This document shows, in pieces, positions 54,986-63,588 of a stretch of 64,000 bases of DNA. A program made the position numbers and the translations under genes. Location: the NCBI RefSeq assembly GCF_003815915.1, contig NZ_CP033929.1:2356001-2420000 (forward strand). Direction: 5' to 3'. Each line of letters starts with the position of its first letter. The first letter of the stretch is position 1. The notes under the pieces were generated by a model, which did not search any database, had not been told where the DNA came from, and saw only the letters and a list, made by a program, of their open reading frames with translations. The DNA is from Chryseobacterium indoltheticum (GTDB lineage Bacteria > Bacteroidota > Bacteroidia > Flavobacteriales > Weeksellaceae).

Positions 54986-55444
54986 TTATTGAATTTCGAT
55001 CAGTCTCGGTGACTGGGCTAGAGCACTCTCTTTTTTGGGAATGGTAAGCCTTAAGACACCATTCTCATATCTGGCCTGAATGTTTTCGTCATCTACAACA
55101 TCTTTTGAAAGCTCGAAGCTGCGTTGAAAAGACTGATAGCTGAATTCTCTTCGGGTGTATTTACCGTCTTTTTCTTCCTGCTGATCCTCTTTAGAAGATG
55201 AAATAGTGAGCATGTTGCCATCAAGAGTAATGCTGAAATCTTCTTTCTTCATTCCCGGTGCTGCAACTTCCACCTCAAAAGCTTTTTCAAGCTCTTTAAT
55301 ATTAACGGAAGGAAGTGTGGTGCGAGAAGCAGAAAAGTTATTATTACCCCAATTAAACAGTTCGCGGTTGAAAAAATCGTCGAACATTGAACGCTGACTG
55401 GCAGGGAGTAGGCTGCCGTTGGTTCTTTTTACGATTGTTGTCAT
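54986..55444 (-). CDS. Hsp20/alpha-crystallin small heat-shock protein
   Basis: A 152-aa chaperone holding unfolding proteins; start at 55444 (MTTIVKRTNGSLLP). The alpha-crystallin domain is about residues 45-140: NIKELEKAFEVEVAAPGMKK, the FSYQSFQRSFELSKDVV segment, and the diagnostic ARYENGVLRLTIPK (A-x-x-x-n-G-v-L). A short C-terminal tail ends LIEIQ. The upstream region has three spaced direct repeats. Confidence 0.95.
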   Translation of the reverse strand: MTTIVKRTNGSLLPASQRSMFDDFFNRELFNWGNNNFSASRTTLPSVNIKELEKAFEVEVAAPGMKKEDFSITLDGNMLTISSSKEDQQEEKDGKYTRREFSYQSFQRSFELSKDVVDDENIQARYENGVLRLTIPKKESALAQSPRLIEIQ

Positions 55445-55911
55445 AACAAACAAAATTTAAAAGTTAAACAATATTTTAAATGATCTCACTTTTCAGAACT
55501 CAAACAATATACCACCAACTTCAGCAAGAAAAAATGTCATGTTCATTCTTGTAAAGTATTTCAAAATGTCATTTTTCAGAATTTTATTGTGTGAAAAAAT
55601 GTCATAAATTATTATTTGCTTTAGATAAGGAATAAAGCCTCCTCGTTGATATGCAGATGATATAAGAGGTTGAAATATGCTCTATTTTAAGTTGTGAAAA
55701 TTAAATAAGATTGTCTAATGTATATTTATATTTTCTTTGATATATAAAATACATTAGCACAACAATAAGCGAGTGTAAAGTAAACCATAGTATTCCTGAG
55801 AAACACAAAGTAATACAATATCCTCATAAATAAACAGGATTTATGATAATAACTGCAAGCATCAAAGAGATGGGAAATAATGTCATCATCAATGAGGAGA
55901 AAACTTTATTG
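55445..55911. promoter_or_regulatory. hsp20 upstream region with three spaced repeats
   Basis: AAAATGTCAT occurs at 55531-55540, 55563-55572 and 55596-55605, at 32- and 33-bp intervals (about three helical turns). A promoter-like TATTGTTTG on the minus strand (about 55511-55503) has one extra base in the consensus. The remainder up to the SDR gene holds no gene. Confidence 0.6.
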
Positions 55912-57336
55912 TTAACCATCAATTAATTTTTTAATCATTCCGTTGAAAATATATCCGTGAAAAGGTAAAACAGCATACCAATATAATCTTCCAAGAAGAC
56001 CTACAGGCCGAAATGTTGCTTCCTGTATCAGTTTTCCATCCTTAATTTGGAAATCTAGCCATGCTTCTCCCGGCAATTTCATTTCGGCGAATAAGAGTAA
56101 TCTTTTTTCATCACGGCTCGCATACAATACCCTCCAAAAATCAAGGGAATCACCGGCTGAGATCATATCTTTATTTTTTCTGCCTCTTTTCAGACCTACA
56201 CCTCCGAATAGTTTATCAATCCATCCTCTGATGCTCCACAAATAATCTGCGTGATACCATCCGTTTTTACCGCCTATTCCGAAGATCTTCTGGATAGTAT
56301 GTTGCTCATTGACGATATTCCTTTCTTTTCGGTCTTTAAATACTCCTTTATTCGGCACCTCCAAAAAAGTCCATACATTTTTTGAGTATCGGTAATCACC
56401 AAATGAGTCGTACCATGTGGAAAGTACGTCATTTTGCTCAATTTTATCAAAGCTTAGTTTTAAACTTTCGCGGTACGTGAGGAGTTTAATATTTAGCTGG
56501 ATTGCAAGCTGATTATCCTCCGCAACCACATTTATTTTCATACTGTCTACAAGATTTTTTGCAAGAGCGTAGGTTGTAGAAGTAATAAAATACAGCCAAT
56601 ATGAAGATATTTTTGGACTTAAAACCGGAACAGAGATAATGGTTCTTTTCAACTTTCTTTCCTCAGCAAATATCAAAAGCATTTCTTTGTAGGAAAGAAT
56701 GTCAGGTCCTGCAATATCAAAATGATGGTTAAAGGTAAATTCTTTATCAATTACACCCGTTAAAAATTCAATAACATTACGAACAGCTATCGGTTGACAA
56801 AGTGTTTTCAGCCATTTGGGTGCCACCATCACAGGAAGTTTCTCTACAAGATCCCTGATGATTTCAAAGGAAGCAGAACCTGAGCCAATGATAATACCCG
56901 CGCGAAGAACAGTGAGTTTGTAGTTTGGAGATCTCAGGTGTTCTTCTACATCTTTTCTGGATTGCAAATGCTTAGATAATGCTTCAGAGTTTACAATTCC
57001 GGTCAGGTAAATAACCTGCCTGCACCGGGTTTCTGAAACGATATTTGAAAAGTTTTGTGCAGAAATTTTTTCAGACTTACTAAAATCTTCATTTGCAGAC
57101 ATAGAGTGAATAAGATAATACGCAATATCTATATCTTTATCCAATGTTGCCAGCGTTTTTTCATCAGTGAAATCCTGTTCGATGATTGTAAGTTGGTTTT
57201 TGTGGCTTGCGTAAAGGCTGGTATCAAACCTTCTTTTGTCCCTTACAGAGCAGATTACATCATGCCCGGCCGAAAGAAGTTGAATGAGAAGTCTTTTACC
57301 AATATAGCCAGTTGCGCCTGTAAGAAATATTTTCAT
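55912..57336 (-). CDS. SDR-type oxidoreductase with DUF2867 domain
   Basis: A 474-aa protein. The N-terminal atypical short-chain dehydrogenase domain has the NAD(P)-binding FLTGATGYIGKRLLIQLLSA, AYYLIHSMSA and VIYLTGIVN. The C-terminal about 170 residues match DUF2867 (NGWYHADYLWSIRGWIDKLF, GGVGLKRGRKN, GEAWLDFQI, GLLGRLYWYAVLPFHGYIF). The fusion is widespread and uncharacterised. Likely membrane-associated and redox-related. Confidence 0.9.
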   Translation of the reverse strand: MKIFLTGATGYIGKRLLIQLLSAGHDVICSVRDKRRFDTSLYASHKNQLTIIEQDFTDEKTLATLDKDIDIAYYLIHSMSANEDFSKSEKISAQNFSNIVSETRCRQVIYLTGIVNSEALSKHLQSRKDVEEHLRSPNYKLTVLRAGIIIGSGSASFEIIRDLVEKLPVMVAPKWLKTLCQPIAVRNVIEFLTGVIDKEFTFNHHFDIAGPDILSYKEMLLIFAEERKLKRTIISVPVLSPKISSYWLYFITSTTYALAKNLVDSMKINVVAEDNQLAIQLNIKLLTYRESLKLSFDKIEQNDVLSTWYDSFGDYRYSKNVWTFLEVPNKGVFKDRKERNIVNEQHTIQKIFGIGGKNGWYHADYLWSIRGWIDKLFGGVGLKRGRKNKDMISAGDSLDFWRVLYASRDEKRLLLFAEMKLPGEAWLDFQIKDGKLIQEATFRPVGLLGRLYWYAVLPFHGYIFNGMIKKLIDG

Positions 57337-57683
57337 AAATTTAATTTAGATGGTGGTGTTTTTTGTAAATGAAAGATGGCAAGAAGCCGGCCAAAATAAT
57401 GATAATCTTAAAGGAGAGAAAAGTATTGTGACAAGTATTTTCAGTCCTATTTTATAAGATCAGATGAAATTTTATTTTGTAAAATGAAACCAACTATATT
57501 TATTATGAATTATCTCTGCTTAAGACGTTTCTGAATTTTAATTTGTCTGTAGCATTAAATTCAAATTCTTTTTCATTGTCAAATTATAAAGAAATTTAAT
57601 GAAATATCATTCGATAGATGTTTATATGTTGAGGATCTATAACATAACCCTTTTATGTATATTTACATTAAGTGAAATTGCTT
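57337..57683. other. Divergent intergenic region
   Basis: AT-rich; no gene and no convincing consensus promoter. TATATTTA near 57657 is a near-match just before the lipoprotein gene. Confidence 0.4.
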
Positions 57684-58379
57684 ATGAAACAGAAAGTTCA
57701 TTATATTATAATTCTACTTTTATCTTTATCGTGTACGTCGGATGACAAAAAAGATCATAAGGCTGATATGGTTGGTCGATCCAGTCAAAAGGTTACTTAC
57801 GGGAAAAAAATTGACCTTTTCAATATCACCTTCAAAGAAACCCTTAAAGATTTGGGTTTAGACTATAATAAAGAAAATCAATCTGCTCAAACATTGACGG
57901 GATACGGCACTTTTGTAAGTTCGTCTCCCGATATATTGATCTTTAATCATCAGTCTCTTACCGGAAAAGTTGATGAAAATCAAAATCAGGTTGTATTGCA
58001 TTATACCTTAAATAAACAGGTTATTTCTGCATTTGAGATACAGCTTTATACATCTGATGCTTTACAAAAAGTAGATTCAATCTTAATACATACACTTGGT
58101 CAGCCAGGCTTTACAAATACGTCTTCGAAACATCCGGGTCTTGCAATAGATAAAAACGGAAATATGATGGATGGCCCCAGAACCGAAATCACGTATCAGT
58201 TATGGACAAATAAAAAGAGCGGAATTTCGTATCATCTTCTACAATACAGACGCTCTGAAAAACTACTTTTCGCCGAACTTACTGCTTTCAATGACAGAAG
58301 CAGTGATGCAGATTACTGGGCTTCATTTAAAAATTATGACAGGTACAAAAAATCTACTAAAGACAACAACCATGAATAG
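57684..58379 (+). CDS. Lipoprotein of unknown function
   Basis: A 231-aa lipoprotein (MKQKVHYIIILLLSLSCTSD); ATG at 57684 rather than GTG at 57672. Soluble part begins with a Lys/Asp-rich linker, then a mixed beta region (HYTLNKQVISAFEIQLYTSD, VDSILIHTLGQPGFTNT). No known domain recognised. Its stop overlaps the next start by eight bases (ATGAATAG), and both products share a strand-turn pattern (KLGQPSG-type segment), so they probably act together. Confidence 0.72.
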   Translation: MKQKVHYIIILLLSLSCTSDDKKDHKADMVGRSSQKVTYGKKIDLFNITFKETLKDLGLDYNKENQSAQTLTGYGTFVSSSPDILIFNHQSLTGKVDENQNQVVLHYTLNKQVISAFEIQLYTSDALQKVDSILIHTLGQPGFTNTSSKHPGLAIDKNGNMMDGPRTEITYQLWTNKKSGISYHLLQYRRSEKLLFAELTAFNDRSSDADYWASFKNYDRYKKSTKDNNHE

Positions 58380-59034
58380 ACTTTCAGCAGTATTAATAAT
58401 ACTCCTCAGTATGGGATGTAATAAATCGACCCTCGATTTGAGTACGATTGATTTTAGCCAGCCAGCCTCGGAATATCTGAAAGATATATCTCCGTCTAAG
58501 GGTGAAATGCAATATGGTCATTGGGAGTTAATTAAAAATAATTCGGCAGAAGATGATTTGGAATTAAAGCTGGTGGGAAAAGAAGAAGTAAGTAAAGTCT
58601 ATCATATTACAGGTCCGTCTGATAAGAGTCAATTTAGTTTTTTTGGTTATCCTTCAATCGGGATGATGGGAATAGAGATTGTAGAGTATCAGAATAAAAT
58701 CGCTTTTTACAGTATCTATCCAGAAGGATCCAACACATCTGAAATTCTTTTAAAACTTAAACAAAAACTCGGTGAACCGAGTGGAGTAGTTCTTGATACT
58801 TTGGCAAAGACCAACATATTGTTGCAGCCCATATTGAAAACCCTTCCCAAAGATGATATTATATATTTCACCGATGAATATGATCAGCAGGTATCTTTTC
58901 CAGAACATTATATATGGAAAAGAAACGGTATGATTTATCAATTTACACTATTACAGGGAAGTGAAGTTGTTAGCAGTAATAAACTTCTCATATTTGGATC
59001 CTCCAAAACAGGAAGCCATGAATTGAATCTATAG
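58372..59034 (+). CDS. Lipoprotein paired with the previous gene
   Basis: A 220-aa lipoprotein (MNRLSAVLIILLSMGCNKST, lipobox SMGC). The start at 58372 lies inside the previous gene's end. The long frame starting at 58171 overlaps that gene too far. Has ILLKLKQKLGEPSGVVLDTL, resembling IHTLGQPGFTNT of its partner. Unknown; a two-lipoprotein unit translated in a coupled way. Confidence 0.72.
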   Translation: MNRLSAVLIILLSMGCNKSTLDLSTIDFSQPASEYLKDISPSKGEMQYGHWELIKNNSAEDDLELKLVGKEEVSKVYHITGPSDKSQFSFFGYPSIGMMGIEIVEYQNKIAFYSIYPEGSNTSEILLKLKQKLGEPSGVVLDTLAKTNILLQPILKTLPKDDIIYFTDEYDQQVSFPEHYIWKRNGMIYQFTLLQGSEVVSSNKLLIFGSSKTGSHELNL

Positions 59035-59297
59035 TTTTTATTGGCTATAATTTGATTGTTAAATTCTCTTACTTTAACTTTTTGTTCTTCAGTCATTATT
59101 CTGGAATTAAGAGTTGAAATTATCTTTAAACAATAAGATCTCTAAAGATAGATTTATAATTGTGATTTTCAGTTTTGCTAACTTACGAAAAGTTCAATTT
59201 AAAAAGAGTATTCAGATGCTAATCATTTACCAGTTTAGAAAACAAAATTTACTAATCTTCTATATTTGATCAACAAGTATTTTTTTCTACAAATTAA

Positions 59298-60275
59298 CTA
59301 CTTTTCTAAATTTAATTCCATTTGAATATTGCAGCGTTTGTAAGGCGTTTGATGGCCTACAATCTTTTCAAAACCCATTTTATGATATAAATTGATTGCC
59401 GGTTCCAGAATGGTATTGCTTTCTAAATATATTTTTGAGGCTCCTAATTGCTTAGCTGAATCTATAATGGTCTGTCCTAAAAGCCAACCCAGGTTTTTAC
59501 CCTGAGCTTTTGGAGAAACTGCCATTTTTGCCATTTCAAAATCATAATTTTGATCGGTCATTTTTATTAAAGCGCAAACTCCTAAAGGCTCGTCCTTATA
59601 AGGCTCGTCCTTATAAAGAGCGACAAATATTTTTCCGCCTTTATCCAGAATATATTCTTTAGGATTGTCTAATGCTTTATAGTCGGCTTCCTCCATTTCA
59701 AAAAAAGTAGAAATCCATTCTTCATTCAAAGCTTTGAAAGCTGATTGATATTTGGGCTCATATTCTACAATTGTAACATCTTTGCTTTCACGCAGTTTCT
59801 TTTGGTCTTTTACTCTTTTTAGTAAAGATTTTTGTTCCAGTAAAAACTCCCATTCTGCTAACGCTTCCCAAAGATTGTTAGTCGCTTGGTTGATGATTTC
59901 ATCAATAGCAACATCAATATCGGCACATTGTTCTTCAATCATTTTCTTTGCTAAAGAAGTTCCTTCGGTTGTAAGACCAACAACGTTTCTTCGTTTGTCA
60001 TTGGAGTTAAGCTTGTCTTTAACTAAGCCTGCTTTAGTCATTTCTTTGATGATTTTTGTAACAGACGGTTGCGAATGCCCAATTTCTTTTGCAATTTCGG
60101 TAATGGTTTTTTCTTCTGTTTCCGAAAGAACAAAGAAAACAGGAAACCATTTTGGAGAAAATCCTGCAATATTATACAATTCATAAATCTGAGCTGCATC
60201 TTCAGTAACTTTGCTGGTCAGCAATCTTAATCTGCTTCCTAGAGCCATTTTTCCGGTACGGTTGAATATATCCAT
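59298..60275 (-). CDS. MarR-type regulator fused to GNAT acetyltransferase
   Basis: A 325-aa fusion. N-terminal MarR winged helix about 1-150 (KTITEIAKEIGHSQPSVTKI, DKLNSNDKRRNVVGLTTEG). C-terminal GNAT domain about 170-320 (MAVSPKAQGKNLGWLLGQTI, the acetyl-CoA loop, and KIYLESNTILEPAINLYHKM). Known type of bifunctional regulator/acetyltransferase. Odd: an in-frame tandem 15-bp duplication gives YKDEP twice. Divergent from an AraC gene with its own promoter and operator. Confidence 0.92.
   Translation of the reverse strand: MDIFNRTGKMALGSRLRLLTSKVTEDAAQIYELYNIAGFSPKWFPVFFVLSETEEKTITEIAKEIGHSQPSVTKIIKEMTKAGLVKDKLNSNDKRRNVVGLTTEGTSLAKKMIEEQCADIDVAIDEIINQATNNLWEALAEWEFLLEQKSLLKRVKDQKKLRESKDVTIVEYEPKYQSAFKALNEEWISTFFEMEEADYKALDNPKEYILDKGGKIFVALYKDEPYKDEPLGVCALIKMTDQNYDFEMAKMAVSPKAQGKNLGWLLGQTIIDSAKQLGASKIYLESNTILEPAINLYHKMGFEKIVGHQTPYKRCNIQMELNLEK
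59587..59616. repeat. 15-bp tandem duplication inside marR-GNAT
   Basis: GGCTCGTCCTTATAA twice in a row (59587-59601, 59602-59616), adding five residues in frame before GVCALIKMTD. Confidence 0.9.
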
Positions 60276-60284
60276 AATTAATTA

Positions 60285-60328
60285 CATAACTGATTATGCA
60301 AAATTATATAAATGATTTTAAATAGCAA
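60285..60328 (-). promoter_or_regulatory. marR-GNAT promoter with MarR-like operator
   Basis: Minus strand TTG (60328-60326), 19 bp, TAATTTTG (60306-60299). Just downstream is the inverted repeat CATAA-CTGA-TTATG (60285-60298), suited to autoregulation by the MarR domain. Confidence 0.65.
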
Positions 60329-60400
60329 AATTTCTATTTCACTTAAAATGAATTTAAATTGAAATATTATTTTAAAGTTTGAATTTCTTAACTTTATCAA

Positions 60401-61279
60401 ATGAAAGAGAAGGTAATCAGAGTAATTTCAGAATTTAATAGTGAACTGAAGCTTCAAGGATTTAAGGCATTTCAAATTGAAAGTGACAGTAACGAAACAC
60501 GTACCTACAGTAGAAAAGAGTTCTATAAAATCTGCCTTACGACAGGGAAAAGTAAGATTCATTATTCCGATAAAACTTTTGAACAGGAAGGGACGATTCT
60601 CTTTTTTGGTAATCCACACATTCCTTATTCCTGGGAAACAATTTCTACAACTTATGTAGGATATACCATTCTTTTTTCTGCTGAATTTTTTAAAAATTCA
60701 GAACGTTCAGAGAGCTTACAGCAGTCTTCTTTTTTTAAAATTGGCGGAACTCCTGTTTTAAAAATTACATCTGAGCAGAGAGATTTTCTCAATACTATTT
60801 TTCAGAAAATGATTGCCGAACAGGAAAGTGACTACCTCTATAAAGATGAACTGATCAGAAACTACATCAGTCTTATTATTCACGAATCTCTAAAGATGGA
60901 ACCTTCTGAAAATTATGAGCAAAACAAGAATGCGTCTTCGAGATTAACTTCTGTTTTTCTGGAATTGTTGGAACGACAATTCCCAATTGAAACGACCGCA
61001 AACCCTCTTCAGCTAAAAACGGCACAACATTATGGGCAACATTTGAATGTACACATTAATTATCTCAACCGTGCTGTAAAAGAGGTTACCGGAAAATCAA
61101 CAACGGCTCATATTACAGAGCGCATTATCACAGAAGCAAAAGCACTTTTACTACATACAGATTGGAGTATTTCAGAAATCGCTTATGCTCTAGGATTTGA
61201 ATATCCTACTTACTTTAACAACTTTTTTAAAAAACAAACTGGAACTAATCCCAAATCATTTCGATTAACCGAGGTTTGA
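60401..61279 (+). CDS. AraC-family transcriptional regulator
   Basis: A 292-aa cytoplasmic regulator. N-terminal cupin-like sensor about 1-165 (YKICLTTGKSKIHYSDKTFE, GNPHIPYSWETIS), C-terminal double helix-turn-helix about 185-290 (HYGQHLNVHINYLNRAVKEV, WSISEIAYALGFEYPTYFNN, FFKKQTGTNPKSFR). First gene before the acetyltransferase-cupin-hydrolase operon, which it probably regulates. Confidence 0.92.
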   Translation: MKEKVIRVISEFNSELKLQGFKAFQIESDSNETRTYSRKEFYKICLTTGKSKIHYSDKTFEQEGTILFFGNPHIPYSWETISTTYVGYTILFSAEFFKNSERSESLQQSSFFKIGGTPVLKITSEQRDFLNTIFQKMIAEQESDYLYKDELIRNYISLIIHESLKMEPSENYEQNKNASSRLTSVFLELLERQFPIETTANPLQLKTAQHYGQHLNVHINYLNRAVKEVTGKSTTAHITERIITEAKALLLHTDWSISEIAYALGFEYPTYFNNFFKKQTGTNPKSFRLTEV

Positions 61280-61331
61280 AATTCTTAGTTTTTGGTTTGA
61301 TAATCTTTAACGGCTTATTCGTATGTCGTGA

Positions 61332-61339
61332 TATCTTTG
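61332..61339 (+). promoter_or_regulatory. -7 element of the acetyltransferase operon
   Basis: TATCTTTG matches the consensus, 25 bp before the start at 61365; no TTG at the right distance, so activator dependence (AraC) is plausible. Confidence 0.45.
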
Positions 61340-61364
61340 TATTCTATTATCAAATCAATTTAAA

Positions 61365-61970
61365 ATGCCAAATTCAAACAATATTCCAAATTCTATTCAT
61401 CCTCAACTAGATATTTTTGAGAGGTTATTGGCTGGAGAAACAATCCTGCCCAACGATCCACAAATGCACAGATTGAGAGATGAATCTTTCGCAGTCAGAA
61501 AATTACTCATAGAAATGAACAACTCCTCAGATTCTGAAGAGGTTACAAAAATATTGAGTGAAATTTTAGATCAGGAAATTCAAAATGTCGCTGTGTTTAC
61601 GCCTATTTATATCAATTACGGAAAGCATATCAATATTGGTAAAAATGTATTCATCAATTTCGACTGTACCTTTCTTGCCTTAGGCGGAATAACAATTGAA
61701 GACGATGTATTGATAGGCCCGAAAGTCAGCCTTATCACGGAAAATCATCCATTAGATCCAAAACTAAGAAATGGACTGATCGGCAAAGCGATTCATATTA
61801 AAAAAAATGCATGGATTGGTGCAAACGCAACCATTTTACCGGGCGTTACCATTGGCGAAAATTCAGTGGTTGCAGCCGGAGCAGTCGTTTCTAAAAATGT
61901 ACCTGACGATACAATTGTCGGTGGAATTCCTGCAAAGATCATTAAAAAAATAGAGAATGAAAATATTTAA
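61365..61970 (+). CDS. Maltose/galactoside-type O-acetyltransferase
   Basis: A 201-aa left-handed beta-helix (hexapeptide) acetyltransferase. Seen: FTPIYINYGKHINIGKNVFI, NFDCTFLALGGITIEDDVLI, the active-site ENHPLDPKLR (His), and hexapeptide turns AWIGANATILPGVTIGENSV, ending GGIPAKIIKKI. The N-terminal segment is longer than in LacA. It acetylates a sugar or similar acceptor using acetyl-CoA. Overlaps the cupin gene by 14 bases. Confidence 0.9.
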   Translation: MPNSNNIPNSIHPQLDIFERLLAGETILPNDPQMHRLRDESFAVRKLLIEMNNSSDSEEVTKILSEILDQEIQNVAVFTPIYINYGKHINIGKNVFINFDCTFLALGGITIEDDVLIGPKVSLITENHPLDPKLRNGLIGKAIHIKKNAWIGANATILPGVTIGENSVVAAGAVVSKNVPDDTIVGGIPAKIIKKIENENI

Positions 61971-62466
61971 ATTTAATCATAAAATACTGTTGTTATGCGC
62001 ACTTGTCTTAATAACAGTAATGTCATGTAACAACAAAAATCAAGAAAAAATGAATAAAGAAAATACAACAGGTCTTTTCCCGAAAGGAGACCAATTACCA
62101 AATGAATGGTTTACCGGAAATGCTTTTTTATCTCCTTTGGTAGCCAAAGATAAAAACAATGAATTTTCTGCAGGAGCAGTCACTTTTGAAATTGGCGCAA
62201 GAACCAATTGGCATATTCATCCTAAAGGTCAGGTTTTGATCGTAACAGAAGGTTCTGGTTTTTATCAGGAAAAAGGAAAACCTGCACAAATCATTAAAAA
62301 AGGTGATGTTGTGAATATCCCTGAAAATGTTGAGCATTGGCACGGTGCATCAGATAAAACGTCGATGACGCATATTGCCATTACCAACTTTAAAGAAGAT
62401 GTACAGGTAACTTGGCTGAAGCCGGTTACAGATGAAGAATTTAATCAAGTCAATAACGAACAGTAA
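61957..62466 (+). CDS. Cupin-domain lipoprotein
   Basis: A 169-aa lipoprotein (lipobox VMSC, about Cys24). Single cupin: WHIHPKGQVLIVTEGSGFYQ (metal His/His) and NIPENVEHWHGASDKTSMTH. Related cupins are associated with carboxymuconolactone decarboxylases or act as hydroxynitrile lyases; here membrane-anchored. Start lies inside the acetyltransferase gene; two bases separate it from the hydrolase gene. Confidence 0.88.
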   Translation: MKIFKFNHKILLLCALVLITVMSCNNKNQEKMNKENTTGLFPKGDQLPNEWFTGNAFLSPLVAKDKNNEFSAGAVTFEIGARTNWHIHPKGQVLIVTEGSGFYQEKGKPAQIIKKGDVVNIPENVEHWHGASDKTSMTHIAITNFKEDVQVTWLKPVTDEEFNQVNNEQ

Positions 62467-62468
62467 AA

Positions 62469-63524
62469 ATGAAGAAACTCACATTAATGTTTGCCGCAAT
62501 ATTGTCTTTAAGTCAATTTACAGCGCAAAGCAAACAAAAATCATTTGATAAAAACTCAAAGAAAATGAATACAACAGAACATTATACATTCAAACTCAGT
62601 GATAATGTAACCCGCAAAACAGTAACCTTCAAAAATCGATACGGAATTACCTTATCCGGAGATTTATATCTACCTAAAAATGCAGGAAACGAAAAATTAT
62701 CAGCATTGGTAATCAGCGGTCCATTTGGTGCGGTAAAACAGCAATCTTCAGGATTATACGCCAATGAAATGGCAAAAAGAGGTTTTGCCGTGATTGCTTT
62801 TGATCCGTCTTATACCGGTGAAAGTGGTGGTGAACCAAGAAATTTGGCATCACCAGAAATCAATACAGAAGATTTTAGTGCAGCAGTTGATTTTATAGGT
62901 CTTCAAAAAAATGTAGACAGAAATAAAATAGGAATCATCGGTATTTGTGGTTTTGGAGGCTTTGCACTGAATGCGACGGCGGTAGATAAAAGAGTAAAAG
63001 CTGTTGCCACAACAAGTTTGTATGATATGACAAGAGTAATGTCAAAAGGATATAACGATTCTGTAACACCGGAACAGCGTACCAAGACTTTGGAAGATCT
63101 GAGCCAACAACGTTGGAAAGATGCCGAAAACGGAAACCCAGCCAAAGGTTCGAGAAATTTACCCGAAACGTTGAAAGGTGACGAGCCGCAATTTGTAAAA
63201 GAATATTTTGATTATTACAGAACGCCTCGTGGTTTTCATGCCAATTCACTGAATTCTAATGGAGCTTGGTTGATGACCAATCCGCTTTCGTTTATGAATA
63301 TGCCGATCTTAACGTATGTGAAAGAGATTTCTCCAAGACCTATGCTTTTGATTGCGGGCGAAAATGCCCATTCACGATATTTCAGTGAAGATATTTACAA
63401 ATCTGCAGCTGAGCCGAAAGAACTCATGATTATCCCAAATGCAGTTCACGTTGATTTGTATGATAAAGTAGATGTTATTCCTTTTGATAAGCTGGAAAAT
63501 TTCTTTACAACAAATCTGAAATAA
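62469..63524 (+). CDS. Secreted alpha/beta hydrolase with Cys nucleophile motif
   Basis: A 351-aa protein with signal (MKKLTLMFAAILSLSQFTAQ). Alpha/beta-hydrolase core: GDLYLPKNAGN, GPFGAVKQQSS, FDPSYTGESGGEPRN, the nucleophile elbow GICGFGG, PRPMLLIAGENAHSRYFSED and the final His in NAVHVDLYD. The elbow has Cys in the Ser position, as in dienelactone hydrolases. In an operon with a cupin and an acetyltransferase, suggesting a small-molecule modification or detoxification route. Confidence 0.88.
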   Translation: MKKLTLMFAAILSLSQFTAQSKQKSFDKNSKKMNTTEHYTFKLSDNVTRKTVTFKNRYGITLSGDLYLPKNAGNEKLSALVISGPFGAVKQQSSGLYANEMAKRGFAVIAFDPSYTGESGGEPRNLASPEINTEDFSAAVDFIGLQKNVDRNKIGIIGICGFGGFALNATAVDKRVKAVATTSLYDMTRVMSKGYNDSVTPEQRTKTLEDLSQQRWKDAENGNPAKGSRNLPETLKGDEPQFVKEYFDYYRTPRGFHANSLNSNGAWLMTNPLSFMNMPILTYVKEISPRPMLLIAGENAHSRYFSEDIYKSAAEPKELMIIPNAVHVDLYDKVDVIPFDKLENFFTTNLK

Positions 63525-63544
63525 CTATTTTTCTAAAAAATTCT

Positions 63545-63588
63545 AAAAAGGTTTATTTGCAATTGATATGCAGATAAACCTTTTTTTT
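63545..63588. terminator. Bidirectional terminator
   Basis: AAAAAGGTTTAT (63545-63556) pairs with ATAAACC-T5 (63574-63585), with an inner TGCA/TGCA stem; A and T tracts at the two ends serve the converging genes at 63524 and 63587. Confidence 0.8.

Noticed and set aside
58171..58371. Longer N terminus for the second lipoprotein at 58372
   Set aside because: It would overlap the preceding gene by about 200 bp and hide the lipobox; the internal ATG gives a proper signal.
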